Made by a program: the position numbers and the translations under genes | Assembly (NCBI GenBank): GCA_037957365.1 | Contig: JARHVA010003525.1 | Location: 786,001 to 850,000, forward strand | DNA length: 64,000 nucleotides | Origin: Torreya grandis | Lineage: Eukaryota; Streptophyta; Pinopsida; Cupressales; Taxaceae | Direction: 5' to 3' | Shown here: positions 33,534 to 44,900 of the stretch, one piece after another | Layout: each line of letters opens with the position of its first letter | How positions within the stretch are numbered: position 1 is the stretch's first letter | The notes under the pieces: model-generated | What the model was told of the DNA's origin: nothing | What the model saw: only the letters and a program-made list of their open reading frames with translations | Databases searched by the model: none

Positions 33534-36500
33534 ATGAAGAGACCTGGAAGAATAAAACCCATCACCTAAATCAACCTCTTCTACCTCCTCACCTATAGAG
33601 TACATATTCGAGGTAGAAGATTCATCTCCTCCATTGTAAAACCTTACTTTCCCCTGGGTATTTCTCCAAGGAGACATGTATTTTACCACTTTTTTAGACA
33701 ACAATCCAATGACCCTTCAACACTAGCTTAACACCTCTTCTCACCATATCCTAGTTTCAACTCCATCTCAAGAGCCTCCTTATGGCATGCCATCCCCCAT
33801 TATGGAGGGTATCCATTTTCCATGGTCACCACCCAACCTTTGACCACTTAGGCATCTTCATCTACTAACCCCTTTGATGTTATGGCTAAGAACCAACCTA
33901 TCAAACCAACTGTTACCCTTACACCTTCCACCCCTACTAATGACTCCTATACCTTGGGGATAACCCAACCATTAACCCATCATGTCTCACTTGTAGCTGG
34001 GGCACCCACCACCGACATATCCAACCTCCCCTCTGTCAAACCTATCCCATATGTTAATACCTCTTTACCAAGCTTAGGGGTAACTATCCCTTCTACCTCA
34101 CCACCCATTAACATGAAGGCCACTACCCCACCTCTTGTCACCAACCTAACTACCATCCACCCCTAATCCATAAGGACTTTTCAATATTTACTTATTACAC
34201 CCAAACTAGGATAAATCCCTAACCCACAAGGGTATATACCCACTACCTAATCACCATCATCCACCTACCCTATCTAACATATAACATCCACATTCCAATA
34301 TGTGGTAGCCTCTCCACTGCCAAACAATTATCAATATGTTTCCCAACCTCAACCATAATATCAACCTTACAATATTTTTGGTGTACCACATCAAACTGAT
34401 GTAATGAAAATGCTCATGGATAAAATGACTAACCTTGAGTCATCAATTTTAGGAGCTCATAACATCCTATCCTATGATCAAATTTTTAATGAACCTATTC
34501 ATCCTTATGTTCCTATCAGACCTTACCCTCCTCAATAGGAGCTTCTAAAATTTACTAAATTTAAAAGAAAGGAGGACCCCCAAAAATACCTTAGGGATTT
34601 TAGGCATGCATGCTACATGATTGCTTATGATGATGCCCTTCTCCTTTGAACCTTCCCCATGTCTTTATCTGGTCTAACACTTGACTGGTATAGTGCCCTT
34701 ACCAAGAACTCCATATTTTCTTTCACCCAACTAGCACAAGTCTTCTTGGATCACTTTTCCATTAACATTTCCAAGAAGGTCTCTATCACATACCTCTATT
34801 CTATCAAAATTTTTGATGATGAGTCCATTTTTGATTTTATCACCCATTGGAGAAGCTTGATTAATCAACTTTCATTTTCCTTGCCTCACCCTGAACTTAA
34901 AGAACTTTTTGCTCATGCTTGTGCCAAACATATATCTTCTACACTACGTGTCCAAATATTTAGGACATTTGATGAGGATTTTACCATGGCATGTAAGTTA
35001 TAAAACCAGGTCATAGATGAGGGTAAATTAAAGTTACAAAACAAAAACTCTACCTTTAAGACCAATGAGACCTCTTCCTCCAAACCAGGCAACCAAGCCA
35101 ATATCAAAGCGTGGATTAGGGGAACCATGAATTCCATCATCCTTAAAACCACCCCTCCACCCAATGTCAACCAAAAAAATTGTCCTATTACCTCCAATCC
35201 AAATGTAAGAAACCCAAACCAAAATAACCAAAAATAATTTACTCCACTTGGATAATCTTATACCTCAGTTCTAGAGAAGCTACTAAAAGCTAACCTTATA
35301 CAACTTCCACCTATCAAAATTCCCCAATAGTTTGATTCTTCTCATATAGCACCTACTCGGTACAATAAGAAGTATAATGAGAATGATCTCTATGCTTTTC
35401 ATTGGGTAATTGGACATGATGTCAGCTGATGTAATACTTTCAATAATATTTTTTAGAGTCTTATCGACAAAGGGGAACTCATGTTGGATAATCCAAATTC
35501 CCCTAAAAATAAAACTCTTAACATATTCAAGAGACATTTTCCCAACCATGCCCTTGTAAAAGCTAAGGACACACAGGCTGAGTGTTCTCATGATGCTCAC
35601 ATGGTCAACATGGTTCACAATACACCTACCCATGAGGACTAGATCAACCAATCTACCCACTCTTCCCCCACCTCACTTACAAAGGTAAAAGAGTCATCTT
35701 CACGTCCTTTAGAGATTCAACCCAAGGAGGTTCATTTTTCCATAGCCACACTCATAGGAACTTTGGAATCATCACATTCTACCCCAAAAGGCACATCTAA
35801 ATAAGTAAACATTCCTGATTCACCACCTCCACCAACTACCTAACAAAACATTACTCCTATGGATATTGTTCCTAAAGGAGAAGAATTTATATCGATACCT
35901 CCCATGGATGAGCTATTTATCTCAACCTTACTTCCCTCACCTCAATAAATCAACCAACATACTAACCATCCTCCCCAACCTATAAGTCTATCTCTTACAT
36001 CCACTACCCACAAAGAAAAACTAGTACACAAACCTTTTTCCACATTAGTGCAAAAATTGAAATTTGTCTTCAAACCAGATATGGATCAAGCCACTTTTGG
36101 AAACATTTAGGCCTCCCTTACATTAACAAACCAAAACCTTATAGTTCACCTTTAACCAAATAATATATCATCTTTCCACCACCTCTTAAACTAATCAAAA
36201 CTTCTACCAACCTCTCACGTTCCCCACCAATCAAAGTAATCATATCTTAAACAAGCAAGCCAATAAAGAAACCTATTAAAAATCTTGGTATCTTCCCCAT
36301 ATGGGTTTTGGTACACCCATATCTTAAAGTGGAATTGAACTCATCTAAAACTCCACCCAAACCTTGACCTAAACCAACCAAAAGAGCAAAACCATTAAAT
36401 AAACACATGCTTAGGGTTTTTCTTTCCTCTACCCTACCCTCTATCTTGGGTCTTCATCCATAAAATTTACCTAAAAATAAACCCCCTTTCAACATATGTC

Positions 36501-36990
36501 ACCCATTTCCATTGATTATGTCAACACATTTATTATCTGATGCTCTAGTCCTTCCTAGAACACAACCAATCAGACCACCAAATTCAGCCACCTCAACCAT
36601 CAATGTGCCCAAGCCAAAACCATCCACCTGAGCCACCTTACTCAAGTCATCTTTCACCTGACCTATTACCACCCACATACCCAGCTTATGAACTAAAATT
36701 GAGAGCCCAAAACCTTCCTTACCTCTAGCAAAATCCTATACAACCATTCTTTACAACTCAGTACAAACCTCCTGCCTTACATTACTTCTCATCAAACCCT
36801 TTGATCCTTTTGGTTTGAAGCCAACCTGGTACAATGACCATTAAATGTGTTCCTATCATAGGTCACTTAAGCATGACACAAATAATTTTAAAGATCTATA
36901 GGCCATTATCTAGCAACTCTATGACAAGGATGACCTTTTGGTAGATGACCTTCCATCTAATCCTTCACTATTACACCCAATAACTGATTA
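33534..36990 (+). pseudogene. gag region of element D (Tat/Ogre-like), long and proline-rich
   Basis: Begins at ATG 33534. A Pro/Thr/Ser-rich N-terminal part (open at 33882-34166) leads to the gag core at 34540-35003: KFKRKEDPQKYLRDF, TFPMSLSGLTLDWYSAL, AQVFLDHFSINISKK, IFDFITHWRSLINQLSF. A C/H-type knuckle remnant (FHWVIGHDVS, SLIDKGEL) lies at 35395-35480. A long Pro-rich segment follows, then a second, better knuckle motif CSYHRSLKHDTNNFKDL near 36845-36900. The reading stops near 36990, where element B begins with no LTR between. Many TAG/TAA/TGA stops. Confidence 0.75.
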
Positions 36991-39900
36991 ACTCCAAGAT
37001 TAACTCCTCACCAATTTAAAGAGAAATGTTCCAAATTGTTATGTTTCAATTGTGTAGAAAATGGAGCAATGGTCATAAGTGTGTTGAGAATAAATTATTT
37101 TACATTAAAGGGAAAAATGATGAATAATATGATAAAAAAAAAATTGGTGAAGAAGATAAAGTGCTTGAATCAGATTTAGAAGAGTCTCAACCCACTATTT
37201 TATGTTATGCACTTTCTAGTATTAACACTCCCCAAACTCCTCAAAGTTATGGGTTACCTAAATAAATCAAAGGTGAAAATATTTATTCACTCTATGAGTA
37301 CACATACTTTCATAAATAATAAATTGGTAGCATGACAAAATTATTTAATTTACCTTACTCCAAAGTTTCAAGTCATGATTGTAGATGGGGGTACGATCAA
37401 TTATTCTGGTAAATGCCATAATATCAAAGTGGCCATGGGAAAATACAATCTCAATTCACCTATGTTTTATATTTCCATGGATGAATAAAATATTATGTTA
37501 GGAGTCTAATGGCTCACAACCTTAGGTATAATTGAGATGAATTTCTAGGAACTCTTCATGCACTTTCATTCTGAAGAAAGGAACTATGAATTAAGGGGAA
37601 CACATGAAAAATCTCCATAGTTGGTTAGTTCTGATCAAATGTAGAAGCTTATTCATAAAAGGGATAACAAATTTGTTTTTACGTTATACTCCATAAAAGT
37701 TCAACCATCGAATATATCTACACATACTAATATCTAATAGATTATTGATGACCACTCAACCATTTTTAAAGCAATTCTAAAAGGAATACCACCAAGTTAA
37801 GATCATGATCATTCCATTCAAATTATTCTAGGTATTTAACCACCTAAAATTCACCCTTATAGATACCCAAATGCCCAAAAGAGTGAAATTAAAAAAATAA
37901 TACATGAGATGTTTGAGGCTAGTACCATCAAACATAGCCAAAACACATTTTCATCCCCAGTAGTCATAATTCATAATGATAATGAGACTTAGAAAATGTG
38001 CCTAGATTATAGAAATCTCAACAAATGTACCATAAAATATAAGTTCCTTATGCCAATAATTAATGATTTGTTGGATGAGTTATATGGTGCTATTTACTTT
38101 ACAAAATTAGATATTTATTAAAGATACCATAAAATTTGGATCCAAAATGAGGATATTCATAAGAAAACTTCTATAACTCATGAAAGACAACATGAATTTT
38201 TGGTAATGACTTTTGGTCTCACCAATGCCCCATCGACATTTTAGAGTTTTATGAACACTATTTTTTGGCCATTTTTACAAAAAATTGTGTTGGTATTTTT
38301 TATGACATTTTCATATATATTAAGACTTAGGAAGAACACTTGCAACATGTGAAAAAGGTTTTGGTCACTCTAAAAAATCATAAACTTTATGCAAAACCTT
38401 CCAAATGTTATTTTAGATTAAAAGAATTGGAATACTTGGGTCACATTGTTTCACATGATGGATTTAAGGTAGACCCTCAAAAATCAAAGCTATGATTGAG
38501 TGGCCAATACCAAAATATATCAAAAACCTTCATGATTTTTTTGGGTTAACATGTTACTATCTGCACTTTGTGAAGATATATGGTAGTATCATAGCTTCGC
38601 TTATAACATTATTAAAAATGACTCTTTCCATTGGAATGAATCATCCACCAAGGCCTTTGAGAAACTAAAAGTGACCATGTGCACTACTCTAGTTTAAGTT
38701 AACTTAGAGTTTTCAAAGACTTTCATTATTAGATGTGATGTATCAAGATATATAATTGGGAAAGTAATCATGTAGGAAGATAAACCACTACCATTTGAGA
38801 GCCATCAACTCAAGGGTAAAAATATCTTAAATCCAATATATGAGAAGGAACTGATGGCTATATTTCATACATTCAAACAATGGCAACCTTATCTAATGGG
38901 TAGTCATTTTGAGGTAAAGATTGATCATGATAGTCTAAAATATTTTTTGTAATAATGCTTCTATTCTGAAGAAAAATAAAAGTTGGAGATTAAAATGTTA
39001 GGGTATGACTTTGAAATGATCTATAAGAAAGGTAAAGATAATGTGGTTGTTGATGCACTATCTAAGAAGGATGAATCCATTGAGGCATTATTTTGTGCCA
39101 TGAATATTTGGAAGGCTAATTAGATGGAAGAGGCCAAATATAAATGAGAAAATGATGTGAATACTCAAAATTTAATTCATAGTCTCCAGCATGACTCTAG
39201 TGCCTCATAAAAATTTACATGGAAAGGGAATGTCTTATGGTATAAATATTAGTTCTACCTATGTAAGAATTATTCCCTAAAAAACAATATCCTTGCTGAG
39301 CTTCATTCATCTCCCATAGGAGGGAATTAATTTTTTTTTAAAACTTATCATCATATCAAAAATGATTTATTATGGGAAGGGATAAAAGAGGATGTACAAA
39401 AATTTATGGTTGAATTCTTGGTGTGCCAATAAAACAAGGGAGAAAAAATTGAGTTGCCAGGACTTCTCTAACCTTTATCCATTATAAGTTAGCGGTGAGA
39501 GGAGGTGCCTATAGATTTCATCACTATTTTGCCTGTGTTAGAGGGTAAAAATGTCATCATGGAGATATTAGTTAGACTCACAAAATATGTCCATTTTTGT
39601 GCCTTATCACAACCCTTTACAACTAGTACCATAGCTATTTCTTTTCTACATATAGTTTAAAATCTATATGGCACTCCTAAGATCATAGTGAGTGATCATG
39701 ATCTAATTTTTACTAGTAACTTTTGGACTATTTTATTTTCATGTTTGGGTACTAAATTAGCTCATAGTTCATCTTATCATCCTTAATTTGATGGGCAAAC
39801 TGAGGTGGTTAATAAATTTCTGTAATCTTATCTTCATTATTTTGCATCAAATAAATAAGAAAATTGTGTTCAATGACTACCATTAGATGAATGGTGGTAT

Positions 39901-40543
39901 AACACTTCATTCCATGTCTCTTCTAAAATATCTCCATTTATGGCACTATATGGGCATAAACCTCCTTATTTCACCTCATCATTGTAGATCTAGACTAAAG
40001 TGTGTACTATGGAAGATCACATTCATCACCAACAATAAGTTCTCTCTAGTCTTAGAGATAATTTATCCCGTAGCATAGAATCACATAAAACAACAAGCTA
40101 ATAAACATCGTAATGAGTGTACTTTTGAAGATGGGGATTGGGTATTTATTCATATTCAACCCTATAAGTAGTTGTCCATAGATAAAAACTATATCCTAAG
40201 TATTATGGTCCTTATCAAATACTGCATAAAATTGGTAGTGTCACCTATGAGTTGGAGCTTCCCCATTCTACTTGCATTCATCCAATCTTTCATGTTTCTT
40301 TCTTGAAGAAGGTAATTGGACAAACCATCTCTACATGGGTTGAGTTACCTATAATAAATGAGGAAGGTTGTGTCATATTTGAACCTTATAAGACTCTTAA
40401 TACACACACTAAATGACTTTAGACCTAAGAGATCAAGGAGTATTTAGTCAAATGGAAGAATTTTCCTTATGAGGATGCGACATTTATGTAGTAGCATCCA
40501 TAATTGTTAAAAATTGAGCAAAACATTTTTTCAAAAGAGGGAA
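36991..40543 (+). pseudogene. Element B: chromovirus gag tail and pol (5'-truncated, decayed)
   Basis: Order: RLTPHQFKEKCSK and a zinc knuckle CFNC...GHKC (36995-37080, with a one-base loss); protease (VDGGTINYSGKCHNIKVAMG at 37383; VDGG where DSG-type sites are usual, and lacking the start of the domain); RT (MCLDYRNLNKCTIKYKFLMP at 37996, FTKLDIY, EFLVMTFGLTNAP, then a damaged D-D box); RNase H 38690-39075 (YEKELMAIFHTFKQWQPYLM, VVVDALSKK); integrase 39290-40080; and a chromodomain tail IKEYLVKWKNFPYEDATF at 40432-40485. It ends in a purine tract AAAAGAGGGAA just before the LTR at 40544. The 5' LTR and gag N-terminus are absent. It is not from the same lineage as A, since the RT and gag tail differ. 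Confidence 0.85.
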
Positions 40544-40820
40544 TGTAAATATATTAATCTATGGCATACTCTTCATTTCCAATTACATTCCTTCGTTAAT
40601 TATTGTGTTAGGCTGACTTGTTAAGATGTAAGGGTGGGATGAATGGGTGTGACTCCCCTCATTAACTCTATATATATGGATGAGTGTGGATCACTCCAAT
40701 CATCATATTTGTGAATTATATATTATAATAAGGAATTGGAGGTTACTCCCTTGAAGTGGATTAAATATATTTTTCTATATTTTAGTTATCTTGAGATTTA
40801 TTGCTTAAATTATTAAGACA
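40544..40820 (+). repeat. 3' LTR of element B (277 bp)
   Basis: It starts TGTAAATATATTAATC directly after the purine tract and ends TTAAGACA. The end is set by the RT of element C, which resumes on the minus strand at 40821. A TATATATATGG box lies near 40670. No 5' LTR is left to compare with. Confidence 0.7.
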
Positions 40821-41380
40821 GTTTATGATAGATATCATGAAGCATATTATGAAAGATAACTATCATTGCACATTGATAAGTGGATCCAAAATTATTGAGG
40901 CCAAATATAATTAATTAATAAAATAATGTGCCTTGAGATGTTATAAATTTTGTCTTATGTTGGTATTTGAGAGCTATTTTGATTTTATTATACTCCAAAA
41001 AACCATCCATTAAGGATAACATATCATGACTTGCCATGGAATCAATAATCATGTCTATGTTTGGTAAAGGAAAGTCATATTTAGGACATGATTTATTGAA
41101 ATCCCATAAATTTATGCAGAATATTATCCTTGATGGTTTATTAGATACTTATATTATATTGGATATCTACTCTAAGTAGTCCATTGGTAGTATGAAGCTA
41201 ACTTGTAAATGTATTTGCAACTCTTACCTCACAAATAGTGCCAACTTTGGATGCATTTTTATGAGTTTATATATGAATGGGTTTTTCATCTTTATGTATA
41301 ATAAGGTGATGAAAAACTAGTGAAGGATCTAACCCTTTCATGTCTACATATGACCATGCAAACACATCAAAAAATCCATT
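40821..41380 (-). pseudogene. Reverse transcriptase N-terminal half of element C
   Basis: In minus-strand order: FFDVFAWSYVDMKGLDPSLV (about 41345), LWDFNKSCPKYDFPLPNIDM (about 41110), SLMDGF, then QHKTKFITSQGTLFY and AMIVIFHNMLHDI, which ends near 40835. The FAWSY-x-DM-x-GLDP motif is characteristic of Tat/Athila-type RTs. Several stops and frame changes. The D-D box would have followed the breakpoint. Confidence 0.8.
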
Positions 41381-43300
41381 AGGAAGTAGAGTCAAAGTGG
41401 ATTTTTATTCTAAATTAAGGGAAACAACAAGTTTCAAAATATTATGATTTTATTCAGTTCCAATATTGATGTCAATGGTATTTTCAATTAATAAAGTGAA
41501 TTATTTATTTATCTTTATTGGAAGTGGAAGAAGATTAAGTTCCTCCTTAAGATCTTACTAATTGGGAATGTTTTGATATGTTATTATACAGGATGTAGCT
41601 ACATGGATATGATTATTTGAGTCTAAGATATCCCCAAAGTATGTAGAATTACCGAATTGAATTTAAAAACCATTTTATGATCTCTAATTAAAAAAAAAAA
41701 AAGATATGGACTCATCATTCTGAAAATGACCAAGCGATGGTGGTTGTTATTGGTCCCATAGGTTAAGTTGTGGAAAGGTTAGTTTGAGGTTTAAAAAAAC
41801 ATTATCATGAAATAGGTTGGTGATGGATACATCTTCAAAATGAATCTAAATAAAACTCAATTTAGTGTTTGAAGAGGTTTATTTATATGTAGTAGAGAGT
41901 CACTATCATAATTGCATATACATACACTAGATGGTTTGAATCTAATACCTTGAAAATATTCATGTGATGTAGAAATTATAGGTTCAATGAGACCTTTTTC
42001 ATTGAGACCAAGATATTTTCCCTTATAATACATGATATTACATAATGGATTTTGATATAGGACATTAATTGCTTTGGAAACATGTAGCTAATTCATCAAA
42101 GTAGAGCCAAGTGGAGTTGGAATCTTCAATTTATTATTCAAAAAGGAACCCACCTTTCATGAAATAAGTTGTGCCAATATTAAAAACCACTTATGTTTAT
42201 TTTTTATAATGGGGCCTACCATAATTGTTGTGAAACATATCAAATTTTCATAGATAATGGGCATCATAGATTTCATATTCTCCCATACCTGCATCCATAA
42301 TGGAAAATCTAGATGGTGGACATGTGGACTTAGATGTAGATGGTGGATTTGTATAATTAGGTGGTTGATTGGTGGATATAGAGAGTAACTTATCAGGATG
42401 GATATAATTATAAAGCTTTGGTAAATCCTTTCTAAGTTCATAGGTATCTTCTATAAATAGTAAATAGTTAGAATTTCAATATCTCCCTTCCAATAGTTTG
42501 TAATATTAAAAGGGTTGAGGATCACATAGAATGGTAAATCTATATTGTCATGAGAAAAAATTAAACATTGATGGAGTGTGGATGGATTTTCATTCATGAC
42601 ATGGATCCATGGATGACCAAGGAGTAGATTGTATGGGAGATATAACTCAAGAATGTGAATGAGGATTTATTGAATGATAGACTCCGCCATAAGTGGAGGA
42701 TATATAGTTCCCATTGATTGGTACTCATTATTATAATATAAATTTATAGTAATGGTATTAGCCTCTAGTGCTATCTTAGAATGTCACAAATGCTTTATCA
42801 AACTTAATGTACATAGATTTAACCTATAACCACCCTTTTCACTTTATGATTGGAAATGAAGATTTATATGTACAATGGAAATTTATGGGATGAACCCATG
42901 AGTGAAATTTATGAATGGTCAAGAGTTACTTGATTATTAAAGGGAAAGTGTCTTACAAGTGCTTGGAAGTTAGAAAAATTGATATTTTTTATAAATTTGG
43001 ATTTTTGCAAGGTCTTATACAAAATGTCCTTATAAGTCAGAGAGATCTTGAGATGGTCCAAAATAGAAATTTGGGTTGGAATTTTCTCATGTTACTCTAT
43101 CATGTTATATTTTGCTTCAAGGGAAGGTAAATGGACACTTGGAATGGTAATATTTACATGTCTTGTGGTGATGTAACAATATTGGGATTTAATTGTAAGA
43201 ACAAAAACATGATGATTTATATAATCAATGTGATTGATTATAGATTCAAAGGGGTGATTAATTTGATTGACATTATTCATTCTATTTTGACTTTGGTTTT
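41381..43300 (-). pseudogene. Protease region and linkers of element C
   Basis: Readable on the minus strand: IYPPLMAESII (about 42700), LPYNLLLGHPWIHVMN (42640-42590), STLHQCLIF and FYVILNPFNITNYWKGDI. This is the LLGRPWIH-type protease end typical of Tat/Ogre elements. An open stretch at 42441-42157 (NHLIIQIHHLHLSPHVHHLD) is a His-rich linker. The catalytic Asp motif is not readable. Confidence 0.7.
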
Positions 43301-44290
43301 GCTTAGTACATACTCATGTTTTAGGAAGGGATCTTGATATATTCCTAATTTTTTATTGTTAGAAGTTGATGCATCATCCTATAATGCTATCTCACCATTA
43401 TCGATAAGATCATGGATATAGTGTTTGAGTCTCATAAAACAATTTTTAGACTGATATTTGATTTTATACTAGTCACAATATTTATTATCTTTGTACCACT
43501 CATGTTTTGGAACATTTTCATTGAAAGGTTTGTTATGGGGGAATTTGATCATATTTGTAGCTACCAACTTTTGAAAGACTACATCATATGACATTCCCAA
43601 AGGAGTGAATTTTCATTTTTGATTATCTTATCGAGGTTAACCACTTGGCACAAAGATGTTGTTCATAGGTTGGGTGTTTCAAATTTGTTTAAACATTAGT
43701 TACCCTACAATGTTTTTTTTCTTTTCATAGAAGTATTGAGTTTTCATTTTAGTTTGAAGAAGAATTGTCTTGTTTGAATATTTTGATAGCACCATTGGAA
43801 ACTAAAACTATTTTAATTTGAAATCCTTTTTCTATGATTTCATAAAATTATGTAACATAATGGAGTTGTAGTTGATAGGCTAATTCTGAATTATGATTGT
43901 TTGTAAAGAAAGCTATAATTTTGTTTTGGGAGGTAATCATGGGAAATAACTTGATAAGGCATGCCATCTTTTCAAGAAGGAGGAAAAAGTATCCTCATTA
44001 CATTGTTTAGTTTTGTATAGTTCTAACATGGTCAATTAAAGTTTAAAATTATACTATAAGTGTCACATAATTTTTTTAGAAAGGTATACAAAGGTTTTTA
44101 TTGATCCTTTAGGTAAGTGTAAAAACCACTCTTGGGCTTGATCCCCTACATTGTGTCAAAAGAGACTTAATAGATAATCATTTTTATAATCAACATCCAA
44201 ACATGCCATATAAAAATCTTTAATATGTTATTTAGAATCTGATTTTTATTTGTATTTATCAAACTTTGGGGGTTCATAATGTGAAGGAAA
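43300..44290 (-). pseudogene. gag core and knuckle of element C
   Basis: Minus-strand pieces: FYMACLDVDYKNDYLLSLF and AQEWFLHLPKGSIKTF (about 44215-44100), then CNEDTFSSFLKRWHALSSYF (44010-43950). The C-terminal region is VPKHEWYKDNKYCD and CFMRLKHYIHDLIDNGEI near 43525-43395, the C...C/H region found before the protease in Ogre-type gag. Frameshifts and stops throughout. Confidence 0.72.
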
Positions 44291-44599
44291 TGGTATCATC
44301 ATCATATAAATTCCAAAAGGATGTAGACACATTTATTAAAACTTAAATTATTTTATTTTGGAATAGATACCATCTTGTAATCCTTGGATCTTATCTTTCA
44401 TTTTTTATCATTATTGGATAAATGTAGTATCCTTAAGTGACAATAGTTGGTTTGGATTTAGATTAAAAAGTGGATTGGATGATTGATTGTTAATTGATTT
44501 GGATTATAAAATGGATTGGGATTGATATTTGGAGTGAAATTTAAATGTTTATTTACGTTTAGATTGCCTAGATTTTAATTGGCATTTTAATTTTAATTT

Positions 44600-44900
44600 T
44601 GATTTAGATTACTAATGTTTGAATTCAAATGGACATTCAAAATTTTGATTTTAATTTAGATAGTTGATGTTTGAATTCAAATGAGCATTCAAATTCTGAT
44701 TTTGATTTGGATAGTTAATGTTTGAATTCGAATGGATATTCAAGTTGTAATTTTGATTTGATTACTGATGTTTTAATTTGAATGAACATTCAAATTTGGA
44801 TTGAAGGTTTTATTTAAATTTAAATACACATTCAAATTTTGATTTTGATTGGTTGATTGATTTAGATTCAAATGTGTATTTGAATAAGGATTTGGGTTGG
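44600..44900 (-). repeat. Asn-rich 17-residue (51 bp) coding tandem repeat in element C
   Basis: Copies start near 44615, 44667, 44718 and 44768, at spacings of 52, 51 and 50 bases. On the minus strand the 51-base units read NQNYNLNIHSNSNINYP and NQNQNLNAHLNSNINYL, in frame. It lies just N-terminal to gag, so it is probably a low-complexity part of the gag polyprotein. Confidence 0.75.

Noticed and set aside
40544..40990. PBS-like TGGTATTTGAGAGC near 40963, taken at first as the end of a longer LTR of B
   Set aside because: The minus-strand RT of element C reads through this point up to 40821, so the sequence belongs to C and the resemblance is chance.
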